DNA of 37,336 nt from Candidatus Dormiibacterota bacterium (GCA_013044295.1 JABEUU010000067.1:1-37336); one strand, 5' to 3'. Shown: positions 8,850 to 19,418, counted from the first letter of the stretch. Made by a program: numbers and translations. Notes: generated from the sequence alone by a model not told the origin.

Positions 8850-9245
8850 CTACCAAACCTCGGCGATGACTTCACCGCCGACACCCTGCTGACGCGCCTG
8901 ACGGCCCGACATAATGCCCCTTGGCGTCGAGACGATGGCAATGCCCAAGCCGCCCAGCACCCGCGGAATGACCCGGCTGCCACGGTAAACCCGCAGCCCC
9001 GGCCGGCTCACCCGCCGAAGACCGTTGAGAGCCCTACCCTGCTTGGTGGCTCGCTTGAGTTCCAGCCACAGCTGCAGCTGGGGAGCCTCGCCTACGATGC
9101 CGAAGCCAGCGATATAGCCCTCCTCCTGGAGGACCCGCGCAATCTCTGCCTTCAGCTTGCTGGCCGGCATCTCCACCCGCTCGTGGCCAGCCAGATTGGC
9201 GTTGCGCACCCGCGTCAGCATGTCCGCAATCGGATCGCTCAGCAT
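8850..9245 (-). CDS. rpsH: 30S ribosomal protein S8
   Basis: S8 is a primary 16S rRNA-binding protein of the central domain and in some bacteria represses the spc operon. The 131-residue product begins MLSDPIADMLTRVRNAN and contains the RVIPRVLGGLGIAIVSTPRG and MSGRQARQQGVGGEVIAEVW signatures. AGGAG lies 4 nt before the ATG at 9245. An in-frame start 18 codons earlier overlaps rpsZ and lacks family support. Confidence 0.98.
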   Translation of the reverse strand: MLSDPIADMLTRVRNANLAGHERVEMPASKLKAEIARVLQEEGYIAGFGIVGEAPQLQLWLELKRATKQGRALNGLRRVSRPGLRVYRGSRVIPRVLGGLGIAIVSTPRGIMSGRQARQQGVGGEVIAEVW

Positions 9246-9252
9246 CTCGCTC

Positions 9253-9438
9253 CTACCAACTCGACTTCCGCACCCCAGGGATCTCCCCCTGGGAAGCATG
9301 GATTCTAAAGCAGATCCGGCAAAGCCCGAACTTGCGCATATAGCCGCGGGGCCGGCCGCACAGGTTGCAGCGGCTACGCGCCTGGACCGGGAACCTGGGA
9401 GCGCGCCGACTGGCCATAATCTTCGACTTCTTGGCCAC
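9253..9438 (-). CDS. rpsZ: 30S ribosomal protein S14, zinc (type Z) form
   Basis: This is the short zinc-binding S14, which sits in the 30S head. The 61-residue protein has ligands C24, C27, C40 and C43 in [20 protein letters not shown], and ends [11 protein letters not shown] as the family does. It starts with GTG at 9438, with GGAGG 7 nt upstream. It lies between rplE and rpsH, its normal position in the spc operon. Confidence 0.98.
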   Translation of the reverse strand: MAKKSKIMASRRAPRFPVQARSRCNLCGRPRGYMRKFGLCRICFRIHASQGEIPGVRKSSW

Positions 9439-9449
9439 TGCCAGCCCTC

Positions 9450-10001
9450 CTAGCGCCGGAACGGCATGCCCAGGGCAGCCAGCAAACTGCGGCCCTCGGC
9501 ATCCGTCTCAGCGGTGGTCACAATGGTTATCTCGAGCCCGCGCAGCTTGTCGATCTTGTCATAGTCGATCTCCGGGAAGACCAACTGCTCGCGGAGCCCG
9601 AGAGTCAGGTTGCCGTGGCCGTCGAAATGGGCGGCGATGCCACGAAAGTCTCGGATCCGGGGCAGAGCCACGCTGATCAGTCGGTCCAGAAACTCCAGCA
9701 TCCGCTGTCCGCGCAGGGTTACCTTGAGTCCCACCGGCATGCCTTCCCGAAGCTTGAAGGCGGCCACTGACTTCTTGGCCTTGCGGACCGTGGGTTGCTG
9801 GCCGGTGATGAGCCGAAGATCAATGGTGGCAGCGTCGAGGGCCTTCCCGTTCTGGGATGCCTCGCCAACCCCCACATTGACCACGATCTTCTCCAGCCGC
9901 GGCACCTGCATAACGTTGAGGTAACCGAACTCGGTGATCAGCGCGGGCACCACCGTGTCGCGATAGAGCTCCAAAAAGCGTGGGGCTGGGATCACGGTCA
10001 T
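9450..10001 (-). CDS. rplE: 50S ribosomal protein L5
   Basis: L5 binds 5S rRNA and contacts P-site tRNA in the central protuberance. From the ATG at 10001 the product is 183 residues. It has [39 protein letters not shown] and the [20 protein letters not shown] segment, all diagnostic. The ATG overlaps the rplX stop by 4 nt (ATGA). A much longer in-frame opening reaching 10409 runs through rplX and is a high-GC artefact. Confidence 0.98.
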   Translation of the reverse strand: MTVIPAPRFLELYRDTVVPALITEFGYLNVMQVPRLEKIVVNVGVGEASQNGKALDAATIDLRLITGQQPTVRKAKKSVAAFKLREGMPVGLKVTLRGQRMLEFLDRLISVALPRIRDFRGIAAHFDGHGNLTLGLREQLVFPEIDYDKIDKLRGLEITIVTTAETDAEGRSLLAALGMPFRR

Positions 10002-10378
10002 GCCCTCGGAGCCCGCAGATAGGCCTCCCCACAGCGCTTGCAGAAGGGCACGTAGTGGTCGCCTTCCAGACGCCGACCCAGGCGAGTTGGCTGGTCGCAG
10101 CGGCTGCAGATCAGCTGCACGTTGCTGTAGCTGAACGGCGCCGGAAAGTCGATGATTCCGCCCTGGAGCGCAGTGGTGCCACCGCGCTGCTCCCCGGAGC
10201 GCTGATGCCGCTTGCGAATGTTGATCCCAGCCACCACGATCCGGCGCTGCGCCGAGAAGGTGCGCTGGACCACCCCGCGCTTGCCGCGCTCCGCTCCCGA
10301 GATCACGACCACGGTGTCGCCCGATCTGATGTCGAGTGAGCGCACATGCGGCCGCCCCTGAGCTTGCTGACGTCCCAT
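9998..10378 (-). CDS. rplX: 50S ribosomal protein L24 (CxxC type)
   Basis: L24 starts large-subunit assembly by binding the 5' end of 23S rRNA. The 126-residue protein has a KOW segment ([20 protein letters not shown]) and the [14 protein letters not shown] strand. Two CxxC pairs (C91/C94 and C113/C116) form a zinc-ribbon-like C-terminus that only some bacterial L24 proteins keep. It begins 2 nt after rplN and overlaps rplE. Confidence 0.96.
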   Translation of the reverse strand: MGRQQAQGRPHVRSLDIRSGDTVVVISGAERGKRGVVQRTFSAQRRIVVAGINIRKRHQRSGEQRGGTTALQGGIIDFPAPFSYSNVQLICSRCDQPTRLGRRLEGDHYVPFCKRCGEAYLRAPRA

Positions 10379-10380
10379 GG

Positions 10381-10749
10381 CTAGAGCACCTCCGGAGCCA
10401 GCGAGACAATCTTCATGAAGTTGCGCTCCCGAAGCTCCCGAGCCACCGGGCCAAAGATGCGAGTACCCCGAGGATTGTTCTGAGGATTGATCAGGACCGC
10501 AGCGTTGTCGTCAAAACGGATCCGAGTCCCGTCCGGCCGGCGACACTCCTTGGCGGTCCGAACCACCACCGCCTTGACCACATCTCCCTTTTTGACCCCA
10601 GAGTTGGGTTGGGCCACCTTGACCGCCCCAACGATGATGTCACCCAGCGAGGCATAGCGACGATAGGAACCACCTAGCACCCGAATGCAGAGGATCTCTC
10701 TCGCGCCGCTGTTGTCCGCCACCTTCAGAATCGTCTCCTGTTGAATCAC
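10381..10749 (-). CDS. rplN: 50S ribosomal protein L14
   Basis: L14 lies at the subunit interface and contacts helix 44 of 16S rRNA. The 122-residue product begins [20 protein letters not shown] and ends [18 protein letters not shown], with the conserved [20 protein letters not shown] loop in between. It starts with GTG 3 nt after rpsQ. Length and order are standard for the spc operon. Confidence 0.98.
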   Translation of the reverse strand: MIQQETILKVADNSGAREILCIRVLGGSYRRYASLGDIIVGAVKVAQPNSGVKKGDVVKAVVVRTAKECRRPDGTRIRFDDNAAVLINPQNNPRGTRIFGPVARELRERNFMKIVSLAPEVL

Positions 10750-10752
10750 GAG

Positions 10753-11028
10753 CTACCTCGCCCTCTCGACAATCTCGACCACGCGCCAGCGCTTGGTCCG
10801 GCTCAGCGGCTTGGTCTCCATGATCCTGACCCGGTCCCCCGAGCGGCACTGGTTGGTCTCGTCATGAGCCTGGAAGCGGCGCCGGCGCCGAAGCACCTTA
10901 CGGTACAGGTTGTGGGCCCGGAGGTCTTCCACCTGAACCACCACGGTCTTATCCATCTTGTCGCTCACGACCAGTCCTACGCGCACCTTCCGGCGCGGAC
11001 GCGCTTCAGTCACGACGACCTCAGACAT
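10753..11028 (-). CDS. rpsQ: 30S ribosomal protein S17
   Basis: S17 is a primary 16S rRNA-binding protein with an OB fold. The 91-residue product has [40 protein letters not shown] and [18 protein letters not shown], matching the three conserved blocks. Its ATG overlaps the rpmC stop by 1 nt (TGATG). It closes the S10-type group before rplN. Confidence 0.98.
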   Translation of the reverse strand: MSEVVVTEARPRRKVRVGLVVSDKMDKTVVVQVEDLRAHNLYRKVLRRRRRFQAHDETNQCRSGDRVRIMETKPLSRTKRWRVVEIVERAR

Positions 11029-11252
11029 CAGCTCTCCTCCAACAGATCGGCCAACTGCCGACCTCGGAGAAGGGTTCGGATCCGGGCGATACCCCGCCGG
11101 ATTTCGCGGATCCGCCGGTGCTGCTCGAGCTGGCCGGTCGCCCGTTGCAACCGCAATTGAAGCAGCTCCTGACGCCGCTCCGAGAGGATCTGGGTGAGCC
11201 CAAAGTCATCGAGATCACGCAGCTGCTGCAGTTCATCACGATGCTTGCTCAC
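11028..11252 (-). CDS. rpmC: 50S ribosomal protein L29
   Basis: L29 lies by the exit tunnel and helps dock trigger factor and SRP. The 74-residue, all-helical product has the central [20 protein letters not shown] and [17 protein letters not shown] pattern of the family. The GTG at 11252 overlaps the rplP stop by 4 nt, and the stop overlaps rpsQ by 1 nt. It is slightly longer than the usual 60-70 residues, with short extensions at both ends. Confidence 0.95.
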   Translation of the reverse strand: MSKHRDELQQLRDLDDFGLTQILSERRQELLQLRLQRATGQLEQHRRIREIRRGIARIRTLLRGRQLADLLEES

Positions 11253-11686
11253 GCCTCTACCTCCGCCGCGGAGGCGGGCTCCTCACGGGCCACAAACCTA
11301 GTCTTCACCGGCAGCTTGTGGGCAGCCAGGCGCATTGCCTCGCGGGCAGTCTCCAATCCAACTCCATCCATTTCGAAAAGTATCCGCCCCGGCAAGATCA
11401 CCGCCACCCAGCCCTCGGGATTTCCCTTGCCGGACCCCATTCGGGTCTCAGCGGGCTTTTTGGTGACCGGCTTGTCCGGGAAGATGCGAATCCAGATCTT
11501 ACCGCCTCGACGGACGTGGCGCGTCATGGCCCGGCGGGCCGCCTCAATTTGGCGGTTCGTCATCCAACAGGGCTCAAGGGCCTGTAGGCCATAGGGGCCG
11601 AAGGCGAGCGACGACCCCCGATAGGCGGCCCCGGTCATCCGGCCGCGGTGCACCTTGCGGTGATGTGGGCGACGTGGGATCAGCAC
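11249..11686 (-). CDS. rplP: 50S ribosomal protein L16
   Basis: L16 organises the A-site region of 23S rRNA. From the GTG at 11686 the product is 145 residues and starts (M)[19 protein letters not shown]. The family blocks [40 protein letters not shown] and [20 protein letters not shown] follow. GGAGG is 6 nt upstream, inside the end of rpsC. The apparent N-terminal extension to 11809 is only frame openness over rpsC. A short acidic tail ([11 protein letters not shown]) is present. Confidence 0.96.
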   Translation of the reverse strand: MLIPRRPHHRKVHRGRMTGAAYRGSSLAFGPYGLQALEPCWMTNRQIEAARRAMTRHVRRGGKIWIRIFPDKPVTKKPAETRMGSGKGNPEGWVAVILPGRILFEMDGVGLETAREAMRLAAHKLPVKTRFVAREEPASAAEVEA

Positions 11687-11687
11687 C

Positions 11688-12602
11688 TCAGTCCTCCGCC
11701 TTCTTGGGAGCTGCCTTCCGAGCCGCCCTGGGCTTGGCGTCGCCAGTGGCCACGCTCGGCTTGGCGGCCCGCTTCCGGGGGGCCGGCTTATCCGCGACCG
11801 CTGCCTCAACGGCAGGCACCACCTCCGCGACCGCGGTGGCCAGCGCCGGCTGACCCTCTGACGCAGGCGCTGGCTCGACCGGGATCACCCCCGCCTCGGC
11901 AACTACCGAGATGGCCGGAACGGCCTCGGTAGCCAGCGGTGCCACCTCGACCACCGGGGGCGGTACGGCCTGGGGTGCCGCGAACTCACCCTTGTAGATC
12001 CAGACGGTCACGCCGATCTGACCAAAGGTGGTCTTGGCCTCCGTCTGACCGTAATCGATGTCCGCACGCAGGGTGTGCAGAGGGACTCGACCATCCCGAT
12101 CCCACTCCCGCCGGCTCATGTCGCCGCCTCCCAGCCGACCGGAGACCTGGATCCGCACCCCTTTGGCGCCGGCCCTCATCGCCCGCATCACCGACTGCTT
12201 CACCGCGCGCCGGAAGGCGATGCGCTTCTCAAGTTGATTGGCGACGTTCTCGGCCAGAAGGTGGGCATCGAGCTCGGGCGTCTTGATCTCTTGGATGGTG
12301 ACCCGCACCTTCTTCCCCGAGATCCGCTCCAGATTGTCACGCAGGGCATCCACGGAGGCCCCGCTCCGGCCGATCACAATGCCTGGCTTGGCGGTATGAA
12401 TGATCACGGTCAGCTGGTTGGCCGAGCGCTCGGTCTCGATCCGAGCCACGCTGGCGTTACGCAGGCGGCTCATGATCAAGGCGCGCATGGCAAGGTCTTC
12501 CTGGAGCAGCTTGGTGTACTCCGGACCGCTCGCGTACCAACGGGCCTCCCAGTTGCGGTAGATGCCCAGCCGAAACCCGTTGGGGTGGACCTTGTGTCCC
12601 AT
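11688..12602 (-). CDS. rpsC: 30S ribosomal protein S3 with long Ala/Pro and basic tail
   Basis: S3 lines the mRNA entry channel and has helicase-like activity with S4 and S5. The core (residues 1-207) is normal: [20 protein letters not shown], a KH domain with GRSG at 78-81, [20 protein letters not shown], and [15 protein letters not shown]. Residues 208-304 form an extra 97-residue tail. Its first two thirds are rich in Ala, Val, Pro and Glu. Its last 35 residues are rich in Lys, Arg, Ala and Pro and look like a histone H1 tail. S3 usually ends at about 210-240 residues, so the tail is unusual. It lies 9 nt after rplV. Confidence 0.97.
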   Translation of the reverse strand: MGHKVHPNGFRLGIYRNWEARWYASGPEYTKLLQEDLAMRALIMSRLRNASVARIETERSANQLTVIIHTAKPGIVIGRSGASVDALRDNLERISGKKVRVTIQEIKTPELDAHLLAENVANQLEKRIAFRRAVKQSVMRAMRAGAKGVRIQVSGRLGGGDMSRREWDRDGRVPLHTLRADIDYGQTEAKTTFGQIGVTVWIYKGEFAAPQAVPPPVVEVAPLATEAVPAISVVAEAGVIPVEPAPASEGQPALATAVAEVVPAVEAAVADKPAPRKRAAKPSVATGDAKPRAARKAAPKKAED

Positions 12603-12611
12603 GTCGCTTAC

Positions 12612-13034
12612 CTACTCCTCTTCATCATCAACGCTGGCGGCGGGGTCGGAGGCCGCCACAGCCGGGCGGGGAGCGCGCGCCCGCTGGCGAGTGGGCCGAT
12701 CCAGGTTGTCCTCGACCACAGCCCGCAGGTGGCAGGTGCGCTTGAAGATCGAGTACGACGACCCTCGCGCTCGGGGCCTGAACCTCTTGATGATAGGGCC
12801 TCCGTCCACATCCACGCGGAGCAGCTGCAGCCGGTCCCGGTCCAGGTTGAAGTTGTTCTCTGCATTGGCGGCCGCCGAGCGCACCACCTTGCCCACGTCG
12901 TCAGCTGCGGCCTGGGTCATGAACGACAGCACCGAGAGCGCCTCGGTAACCGGCATTCCCTGAACCACCTCCGCCACCAGTCTGGCCTTACGAGGGGGCA
13001 CGCGCACCCACTTGGCCGTCGCCTGAACCTGCAT
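12612..13034 (-). CDS. rplV: 50S ribosomal protein L22 with C-terminal extension
   Basis: L22 lines the exit tunnel; its beta-hairpin narrows it. The 140-residue product has the N-terminal core KWVRVPPRKARLVAEVVQG, the conserved SAAANAENNFNLD segment and the hairpin near RFRPRARGSSYSIFKRTCHL. From about residue 112 a tail rich in Arg, Ala and Pro turns sharply acidic (VDDEEE), making it about 25 residues longer than usual. GGAG lies 8 nt before the ATG. It is 16 nt from rpsS. Confidence 0.96.
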   Translation of the reverse strand: MQVQATAKWVRVPPRKARLVAEVVQGMPVTEALSVLSFMTQAAADDVGKVVRSAAANAENNFNLDRDRLQLLRVDVDGGPIIKRFRPRARGSSYSIFKRTCHLRAVVEDNLDRPTRQRARAPRPAVAASDPAASVDDEEE

Positions 13035-13050
13035 TAACTGATCTCCAACG

Positions 13051-13335
13051 CTACTTCAGCGCACTGCTGCGTTCGGTGTGGTGCCCATGGCCCCGGAACT
13101 TCCGGGTGGGCACGAACTCCCCGAGCTTATGTCCAACCATCGCCTCGGTGACGAATACCGGCACGTGCTTGCGCCCATCGTGAACCGCAATCGTGTGGCT
13201 CAACATCTCGGGGAAAATGTCACTCCGGCGAGACCAGGTCCGGATTACCCGCTTCTCCTTGGCCTGGTTCATCTCCAGGACCTTCTTGAGCAGCGGGGCA
13301 TCACAAAACGGCCCCTTCTTGACAGATCTACTCAT
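13051..13335 (-). CDS. rpsS: 30S ribosomal protein S19
   Basis: S19 sits in the 30S head and pairs with S13. The 94-residue product begins [20 protein letters not shown] and contains [20 protein letters not shown] and [20 protein letters not shown], all standard. It starts 3 nt after the rplB stop, whose final codons AGG AGA also provide the ribosome-binding purines. Confidence 0.98.
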   Translation of the reverse strand: MSRSVKKGPFCDAPLLKKVLEMNQAKEKRVIRTWSRRSDIFPEMLSHTIAVHDGRKHVPVFVTEAMVGHKLGEFVPTRKFRGHGHHTERSSALK

Positions 13336-13338
13336 GAG

Positions 13339-14163
13339 CTACTTACGTCTCCTGCGCACGATCATCCGGTCTGTGCTCTTGTTGTGGCGAGTGCGATGAC
13401 CAAGCGCGGGCTTGCCCCAGGGTGTCTGGGGATGCCCCCCGGGACCGGAACGACCCTCACCCCCACCATGAGGGTGGTCAAACGGGTTCATCGTCGAGCC
13501 CCTGACTGTGGGTCGGAATCCACGCCACCGGTTCTTGCCAGCCTTGCCGATGTTCTCATTGAAGTGGTCAGAGTTGCCCACCTGTCCGATCGTGGCTCGG
13601 CAGCGAACATCAATCAGCCTCACCTCACCTGAGGGCATCCGCATCTGAGCGTAGCTACCCTCGCGCGCCACCAGCTGGGCGCCAACTCCCGCGCTCCGAA
13701 CCAGCTGCCCGCCACGGCCCAACTGGACCTCGATGTTGTGGACAGTCGTTCCCAGCGGAATCCGACTGAGGGGAAGCGCGTTGCCCGGCCGGATTTCGGC
13801 CTTCTCCCCCGCCATGATCAGATCGTCGACCGCCAGACCCTCCGGCGCCAGGATGTAGCGCTTGTCCCCGTCGCGGTAGTGGATCAGCGCGATTCGAGCG
13901 CTCCGGTTGGGGTCGTACTCCACCGCCGCCACCCGCCCCGGCACGTCCACCTTGTCACGCTTGAAGTCGATGATCCGGTAGATGCTCTTGTGGCCACCGC
14001 CGCGATGACGAACGGTGATCTTGCCGGTGGCGTTGCGGCCGGCGTGCTTCTTGAGGGCAACGGTCAGCGACCGCTCCGGACGGCTCTTGGTGACCTCCTC
14101 GAAGGAGCTCACGCTCATGAAGCGGCGACCAGGGGAGGTGGGGCGGTAGCGATTAACCGGCAT
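13339..14163 (-). CDS. rplB: 50S ribosomal protein L2
   Basis: L2 is needed for subunit association and for the peptidyl-transferase centre. The 274-residue product begins [20 protein letters not shown]. It has [20 protein letters not shown] in the OB domain and the highly conserved [17 protein letters not shown] segment that reaches the active site. The ATG at 14163 is 1 nt after the rplW stop. Twelve upstream in-frame codons overlap rplW and do not match the family. Confidence 0.98.
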   Translation of the reverse strand: MPVNRYRPTSPGRRFMSVSSFEEVTKSRPERSLTVALKKHAGRNATGKITVRHRGGGHKSIYRIIDFKRDKVDVPGRVAAVEYDPNRSARIALIHYRDGDKRYILAPEGLAVDDLIMAGEKAEIRPGNALPLSRIPLGTTVHNIEVQLGRGGQLVRSAGVGAQLVAREGSYAQMRMPSGEVRLIDVRCRATIGQVGNSDHFNENIGKAGKNRWRGFRPTVRGSTMNPFDHPHGGGEGRSGPGGHPQTPWGKPALGHRTRHNKSTDRMIVRRRRK

Positions 14164-14164
14164 C

Positions 14165-14467
14165 TCAGACTCCCTCGAACAGGTTGGCGATGGTCTCACC
14201 CTTCTGCAGGGTCACGATCGCCTTCTTCCAGTCCCGGCTGCGGCCGACGACCCGACCGCCTCGGCGCATCCGGGTGCGGACCTTACCCTTGACCAGAATC
14301 ACGTTGACACTGCGGGCCTTGACCTTGAAGGCCGACTCTACCGCCTGCTTGATCTCAATCTTGTTAGCGCTGGTGGCTACCCTGAAGACGTAGCGCTGGC
14401 TCGCCATCCCGGCGTAGGACTTCTCGCTGATCACCGGTCGCAGCAAAATCTCCGACGGGTCCTTCAT
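14165..14467 (-). CDS. rplW: 50S ribosomal protein L23
   Basis: L23 forms the docking site for trigger factor and SRP at the tunnel exit. The 100-residue product begins [20 protein letters not shown] and has the [20 protein letters not shown] and [11 protein letters not shown] strands of the family. Its ATG overlaps the rplD stop by 3-4 nt (ATGA), so the two are likely coupled. Confidence 0.98.
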   Translation of the reverse strand: MKDPSEILLRPVISEKSYAGMASQRYVFRVATSANKIEIKQAVESAFKVKARSVNVILVKGKVRTRMRRGGRVVGRSRDWKKAIVTLQKGETIANLFEGV

Positions 14468-15087
14468 CCCAAGTGCTCCCTGACCCGCTCCAGGGCGGCT
14501 TCGGTAAAGATCATGGTGTCGGCGATCAGCACGTCGCGCACGCTCAGGTTGGAGGCCAGGACGACCTTAACCTGGGGAATGTTCCGAGCCGACAGCTCCA
14601 GATTCTCCGAGTGCTCGGACAGCACCAGCAGCACTCGCCTGCCCGCCCCGACCTGCTCAAGGAAGGTGGCCAGCTGGCGAGTCTTGGGCGCAGCGTAGTC
14701 GAAGTCCACGGTGACCTGAATCGTGCCCGCGGCAGCTTGAGCCGATAGGGCAGACCGCAACGCCAGCCGCCGCTGTTTGCGCGGCATTGCCAGCGCATGG
14801 CTGCGAGGAGTGGGCCCGAAGACGGTCCCACCGCCGCGCCAGTGCGGAGCACGAATCGAACCCTGGCGAGCCCGACCCGTTCCCTTTTGCCGATACGGCT
14901 TGCGCCCGCCACCGCTCACCTCGCCTCGCGTCTTGGTGTCGTGGGTGCCCTGTCGAGCGCCCGCCAGCTGCCGAACGACCGCCTGATGGAGGACTGACAT
15001 GTTCACGTCCCCGCCGAAGACTGCCTCGGGCAGCTCGATGGAGCCGGTCTCCGCCCCCTCTGCACCTCGCACCAAAGCCGTGGCCAT
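14464..15087 (-). CDS. rplD: 50S ribosomal protein L4
   Basis: L4 reaches into the exit tunnel next to L22; in E. coli it also represses the S10 operon. The 207-residue product shows [20 protein letters not shown] and the conserved tunnel loop [20 protein letters not shown], followed by the Rossmann-like C-terminal half. The ATG overlaps the rplC stop by 1 nt. No upstream S10-type regulatory leader is apparent because tuf directly precedes rpsJ. Confidence 0.98.
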   Translation of the reverse strand: MATALVRGAEGAETGSIELPEAVFGGDVNMSVLHQAVVRQLAGARQGTHDTKTRGEVSGGGRKPYRQKGTGRARQGSIRAPHWRGGGTVFGPTPRSHALAMPRKQRRLALRSALSAQAAAGTIQVTVDFDYAAPKTRQLATFLEQVGAGRRVLLVLSEHSENLELSARNIPQVKVVLASNLSVRDVLIADTMIFTEAALERVREHLG

Positions 15088-15728
15088 CAGTGCTGTCCCC
15101 TGACCTTGCGAACGCGGGAGCTGGAGTCGAACACAGTCAGCAACCCTCCTGTCGCCCCGGGCACGGCCCCTTTGACCAGCAGCAGGTTGCGTTGAGCATC
15201 GACCCGGAACACCTCCAGGCGTTTGACGGTAACCCGCTCGTCGCCCATGTGGCCGGCCATCTTCAGGCCGCGAAAGGTGCGCGCCGCATCGACAGACCCG
15301 ACCGAACCTGGCTGGCGGATGTTGTGACTGCCGTGGGTCACAGGACCGCGGCCGAAGTTATGCCGCTTATGCTGGCCCGCGAACCCCTTGCCCTTGCTGA
15401 CGCCGGTGATATCAACCCGCTGGCCGGCCTCGAAGGCCGCCACGGTGAGGACATCGCCGACCGTGACGTCACCAATGCCCTTGACTTCCCGGAGGTGACG
15501 CAACGGCTCCAGCCCGGCCACGTCAAAGTGTCCCTTGGCGGGCCGGTTGACGTTTTTACGCTTGGGCTGGAATCCGATCTGGACGGCGTCATATCCATCC
15601 AGCACCGCCGTCTTCACCTGGACCACGGGACACGGGCCTGCCTCGAGGACCGTGACTCCGAAGCAGCGGCCGTCGTCGGCGAAGACCTGAGCCATCCCTA
15701 GCTTGCGGGCGAGCAACGCGCGTCCCAT
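15087..15728 (-). CDS. rplC: 50S ribosomal protein L3
   Basis: L3 is an early-assembly protein with an arm reaching the peptidyl-transferase centre. The 213-residue product starts [20 protein letters not shown] and carries GVSKGKGFAGQHKRHNFGRG and GSVGSVDAARTFRGLKMAGH, the core of the arm. The ATG overlaps the rpsJ stop by 1 nt (TGATG). Length is normal. Confidence 0.98.
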   Translation of the reverse strand: MGRALLARKLGMAQVFADDGRCFGVTVLEAGPCPVVQVKTAVLDGYDAVQIGFQPKRKNVNRPAKGHFDVAGLEPLRHLREVKGIGDVTVGDVLTVAAFEAGQRVDITGVSKGKGFAGQHKRHNFGRGPVTHGSHNIRQPGSVGSVDAARTFRGLKMAGHMGDERVTVKRLEVFRVDAQRNLLLVKGAVPGATGGLLTVFDSSSRVRKVRGQH

Positions 15729-16033
15729 CAGAGTTTGATCTCGATGTTGACACCGCTTGGCAAGTTGAGGTGCATCAGGGCGTCCACAACCTTCGGGTTG
15801 GGGTCCAGAATGTCCACGATCCGCTTGTGGGTACGCATCTCGAATTGCTCTCGCGAGTCCTTGTCAATGAATGGACCCCGGATCACGGTGTATTTGTTGA
15901 TCTCCGTCGGCAATGGCACCGGACCCACCACCTGGGACTGGTTGCGAGCGGCGGTCTCGACGATGCGAGCTGCTGCCTGGTCCAGGACCCGATGGTCGTA
16001 GGCCTTGAGCCGGATCCGAATTCGCTGTGCCAT
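15728..16033 (-). CDS. rpsJ: 30S ribosomal protein S10
   Basis: S10 belongs to the 30S head and, as NusE, joins NusB and NusG in antitermination and in coupling transcription to translation. The 101-residue product begins [20 protein letters not shown] and has [20 protein letters not shown] and [20 protein letters not shown]. It lies 24 nt after tuf without a visible promoter, so the S10 group is probably read from the str promoter. Confidence 0.98.
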   Translation of the reverse strand: MAQRIRIRLKAYDHRVLDQAAARIVETAARNQSQVVGPVPLPTEINKYTVIRGPFIDKDSREQFEMRTHKRIVDILDPNPKVVDALMHLNLPSGVNIEIKL

Positions 16034-16057
16034 TTCTCTCTACTTGTTTCCCAGCGC

Positions 16058-17242
16058 CTACTTGTCGATCTTGGTAACGACGCCAGCACCCACCGTGCGC
16101 CCACCCTCACGGATGGCGAAGCGCATGCCTTCCTCGACCGCCACCGGCGTGATCAGCGATACCTTGAGCTCGACGTTGTCACCTGGCATCACTAGCTCCC
16201 GACCCTCGGGAAGGCTCACCTGACCGGTCACGTCCGTGGTCCGAATGTAGAACTGAGGTCGGTAGTTCCCGAAGAAAGCGGTGTGCCGGCCGCCCTCCTC
16301 CTTGGTCAGGACGTAGACCTGGGTCTCGAAATCGGTATGCGGCTTGATGCTGCCCGGCTTGGCCAGCACTTGGCCGCGCTCCACATCCTCGCGCTTGACG
16401 CCTCGGAGCAGGCAGCCACAGTTCATGCCTGCCTCACCCTGGTCCAGCAGCTTGTGGAACATCTCGATACCGGTCACCACCGTCTTGGTGGTGTCCTTGA
16501 TCCCCACGATCTCGACTTGTTCGTTGACCTTGACCACTCCACGGTCGATGCGTCCAGTCACCACTGTGCCCCGACCTTCGATTGAGAACACATCCTCGAT
16601 TGGCATCAGGAAGGGCTGGTCAATGGGCCGCTCGGGGAGCGGGATGTAGGTGTCGACCACGTCCATCAACTGGCGGATCTGGTCCTCGGCGGCCTTGTCG
16701 CCCTCGAGCGCCTTGAGGGCGGACACGCGCACCACGGGAATGTCGTCGCCAGGGAAGTCGTACTTGCTGAGAAGCTCGCGGACCTCCAATTCCACCAGCT
16801 CGAGCAATTCCTCGTCATCGACCATGTCCACCTTGTTCAGGGCTACCACGATGTACGGGACACCCACCTGGCGCGCCAGCACAATGTGCTCGCGGGTCTG
16901 TGGCATGGGCCCGTCAGTGGCAGCCACCACCAGGATCGCCCCGTCCATCTGGGCCGCCCCGGTGATCATGTTCTTGATGTAGTCGGCGTGCCCTGGGCAG
17001 TCCACATGGGCGTAGTGGCGGGTGTCCGTCTCGTACTCGACGTGGGAGACCGCGATGGTTATCCCGCGCGCCTTCTCCTCGGGCGCGTTGTCGATCGAAT
17101 CGAAGGCCCGGAAATCAGCCAGGCCCTTCTCCGAGAGAACCTTGGTGATGGCCGCGGTCAGGGTCGTCTTGCCATGGTCGATATGACCAATGGTTCCCAC
17201 GTTGAGGTGAGGCTTTGTGCTCGAGTACTTCTTCTTTCCCAT
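16058..17242 (-). CDS. tuf: elongation factor Tu
   Basis: EF-Tu delivers aminoacyl-tRNA to the ribosome as a GTPase. The 394-residue protein has G1 GHIDHGKTT near residues 19-27, G3 DCPGHADY, and G4 NKVD, followed by the two beta-barrel domains ending [15 protein letters not shown]. Only one tuf copy is in the window. AGG lies 5 nt upstream of the ATG. It is the last gene of the str group, 49 nt after fusA, with rpsJ following closely. Confidence 0.99.
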   Translation of the reverse strand: MGKKKYSSTKPHLNVGTIGHIDHGKTTLTAAITKVLSEKGLADFRAFDSIDNAPEEKARGITIAVSHVEYETDTRHYAHVDCPGHADYIKNMITGAAQMDGAILVVAATDGPMPQTREHIVLARQVGVPYIVVALNKVDMVDDEELLELVELEVRELLSKYDFPGDDIPVVRVSALKALEGDKAAEDQIRQLMDVVDTYIPLPERPIDQPFLMPIEDVFSIEGRGTVVTGRIDRGVVKVNEQVEIVGIKDTTKTVVTGIEMFHKLLDQGEAGMNCGCLLRGVKREDVERGQVLAKPGSIKPHTDFETQVYVLTKEEGGRHTAFFGNYRPQFYIRTTDVTGQVSLPEGRELVMPGDNVELKVSLITPVAVEEGMRFAIREGGRTVGAGVVTKIDK

Positions 17243-17291
17243 CTTTACCTGCCCTTCGTCTGTGGCGATCTGCTCTGGCTTGGACTGCTGT

Positions 17292-19409
17292 TCAACTCTT
17301 CCGCTTGGCCGTGATTTCCTCTGCCAGAGACTGCGGCAAGTCCTGGTAGTGGTCGAATTCCATGGTGTAGCTCGCGCGCCCCTGGGTCATGCTCCGCAAC
17401 TGAGTGGCATAACCAAACATGTTGGCCAGCGGCACCTCGGCATGCACCGTCTGCATTCCTCGTCGGCTCTCCATGCCCAGGGTGTGCCCCCGGCGTGAAG
17501 CCAGGTCTCCAATGATATCGCCTAGGTTGGCCTCGGGGACGCCGACATCGACCTTCATGATCGGCTCCAGCAGCACCGGGGCAGCTTTGCGAAGCCCGTC
17601 CTTCATTCCCATCGACCCAGCGATCTGAAAGGCCTGCTCCGAAGAGTCGACATCGTGGTAGGACCCGTCATAGAGGGTCACCTTAACGTCGACCACCGGG
17701 TAGCCCGCCACCACTCCCGACTGGAGGGCGTCGATGCACCCCTTCTCCACTGGCGCGATGTACTCCTTGGGTATTGTGCCCCCCACGATCTTGTTGATGA
17801 ACTCGAAGCCCTTCCCGGTCTCGTTGGGCTCGACCTCAAGCTCGCAATGGCCGTACTGGCCGTGCCCGCCGGTCTGACGGACGAAGCGGCCGGTGCCCTT
17901 AGCCTTGCGGCGAATGGTCTCCCGGTAGGCGACCTGGGGCTTGCCCACATTGGCGTCGACCTTGAATTCACGGAGCAGGCGGTCCACGATCACCTCAAGG
18001 TGGAGCTCTCCCATTCCCGAGATCAGGTTTTGCCCAGTTTCGGGCTCGGTCCGGACCTGGAAGGTGGGGTCCTCCTCGGCCAGCTTCTGAAGGGCGATCC
18101 CCAGCTTGTCCTGATCGGCCTTGGTCTTGGGCTCGATCGCGACCGAGATCACCGGCTCCGGGAACACGATGGACTCCAGCACGATCGGAGCCGCCTCGTC
18201 GGTCAAGGTGTCCCCGGTCGAGGTGTGGCGGAGTCCGATGGCGGCGGCGATGTCACCCGCCAGCACCTGCTCGATCTCCTCCCTCCGGTTGGCATGCATC
18301 TTCAGAATCCGGCCCACCCGCTCGCGGTCCCCATGGCTGGCGTTGTACACGTAGCTACCCGACTTGAGGACGCCGCTGTAGACCCGGAAGAAGGTCAGCT
18401 TCCCGACAAATGGATCGGTCATGATCTTGAAGGCCAGAGCGGAGAAGGGCGCGTCGTCGGAAGCCTCGCGGGTCAGTACGGCCTCGGTCCGAGGATCCTT
18501 GCCCGTAATCGGGGGGCGGTCCAGGGGGCTGGGCAGGAACTCGACGACGGCGTCGAGGAGGGGCTGCACGCCTCGGTTGCGCAGCGCCGCTCCACACAGG
18601 ACCGGGAAGACCTCCGCCTTGACCACGCCACGCCTCAGCGCCGCGCTGAGCTTGGGGGTGTCGATCGGGCCATCGTCCAAGTAGGCCTGCATCAGCTCGT
18701 CGTCGTATTCCGCAGCCACCTCTACCAATTCCTGGCGAGCGGTCCTAACCCGGTCTCGCATCGACTCCGGGATCTCGGTGGTCTCGATGGCGGTGCCAAG
18801 GTCGTCGGTGTACACGATGGCCTGCTCCCGCAGCAGATCGACAACGCCCTCGAATCCGTCCTCGGCTCCGATCGGCAGCTGGACCGGAATGGCCCGCGCC
18901 CCCAGGCGATCTACGATTGAGGCCACCGCGGCGTCGAAGTCCGCTCCGATGCGATCCATCTTGTTGATGAAGCAGATTCGGGGTACGTCGTAGCGGTCAG
19001 CCTGGCGCCACACGGTCTCGGACTGGGGCTCGACCCCGCTGACAGCGTCGAAGACCGCGACGGCACCATCGAGCACCCTAAGGCTACGTTCGACCTCGAC
19101 TGTGAAGTCCACGTGACCCGGGGTATCGATGATATTGATTTGATGACCGTGCCACTCAGCTGCCGTCGCCGCCGACGTGATGGTGATGCCACGCTCCTGC
19201 TCCTGCACCATCCAATCCATGGTGGCCGCGCCTTCGTGGACCTCCCCCATCTTGTGGATGCGCCCCGTGTAGAAGAGCACCCGCTCGGTGGTGGTGGTCT
19301 TGCCAGCGTCGATATGCGCCATGATGCCAATGTTTCGGACCCGCTCCAGGGGAACTCGGCGCCCGTGCGCCAGCGGTCCGCTAGCAGCCATGGTGGATTG
19401 AATGGACAT
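17292..19409 (-). CDS. fusA: elongation factor G
   Basis: EF-G drives translocation and, with RRF, ribosome recycling. The 705-residue protein has G1 [13 protein letters not shown] near residues 31-43, the effector region [12 protein letters not shown]3 DTPGHVDF and G4 NKMD. Domain IV contains the typical [14 protein letters not shown] region, and the protein ends close to EEITAKRKS. The first 20 or so residues ([20 protein letters not shown]) are a little longer than usual; a second ATG at codon 7 is possible. It follows rpsG after 9 nt. Confidence 0.98.
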   Translation of the reverse strand: MSIQSTMAASGPLAHGRRVPLERVRNIGIMAHIDAGKTTTTERVLFYTGRIHKMGEVHEGAATMDWMVQEQERGITITSAATAAEWHGHQINIIDTPGHVDFTVEVERSLRVLDGAVAVFDAVSGVEPQSETVWRQADRYDVPRICFINKMDRIGADFDAAVASIVDRLGARAIPVQLPIGAEDGFEGVVDLLREQAIVYTDDLGTAIETTEIPESMRDRVRTARQELVEVAAEYDDELMQAYLDDGPIDTPKLSAALRRGVVKAEVFPVLCGAALRNRGVQPLLDAVVEFLPSPLDRPPITGKDPRTEAVLTREASDDAPFSALAFKIMTDPFVGKLTFFRVYSGVLKSGSYVYNASHGDRERVGRILKMHANRREEIEQVLAGDIAAAIGLRHTSTGDTLTDEAAPIVLESIVFPEPVISVAIEPKTKADQDKLGIALQKLAEEDPTFQVRTEPETGQNLISGMGELHLEVIVDRLLREFKVDANVGKPQVAYRETIRRKAKGTGRFVRQTGGHGQYGHCELEVEPNETGKGFEFINKIVGGTIPKEYIAPVEKGCIDALQSGVVAGYPVVDVKVTLYDGSYHDVDSSEQAFQIAGSMGMKDGLRKAAPVLLEPIMKVDVGVPEANLGDIIGDLASRRGHTLGMESRRGMQTVHAEVPLANMFGYATQLRSMTQGRASYTMEFDHYQDLPQSLAEEITAKRKS

Positions 19410-19418
19410 TCAGCTTTC

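Noticed and set aside
10002-10409. N-terminal extension of L5 by 136 codons
   Set aside because: It runs through rplX in another frame; the ATG at 10001 gives the exact L5 N-terminus and an ATGA overlap.
17655-18920. 421-codon plus-strand open frame opposite fusA
   Set aside because: It is a GC-driven antisense frame over a highly conserved gene.
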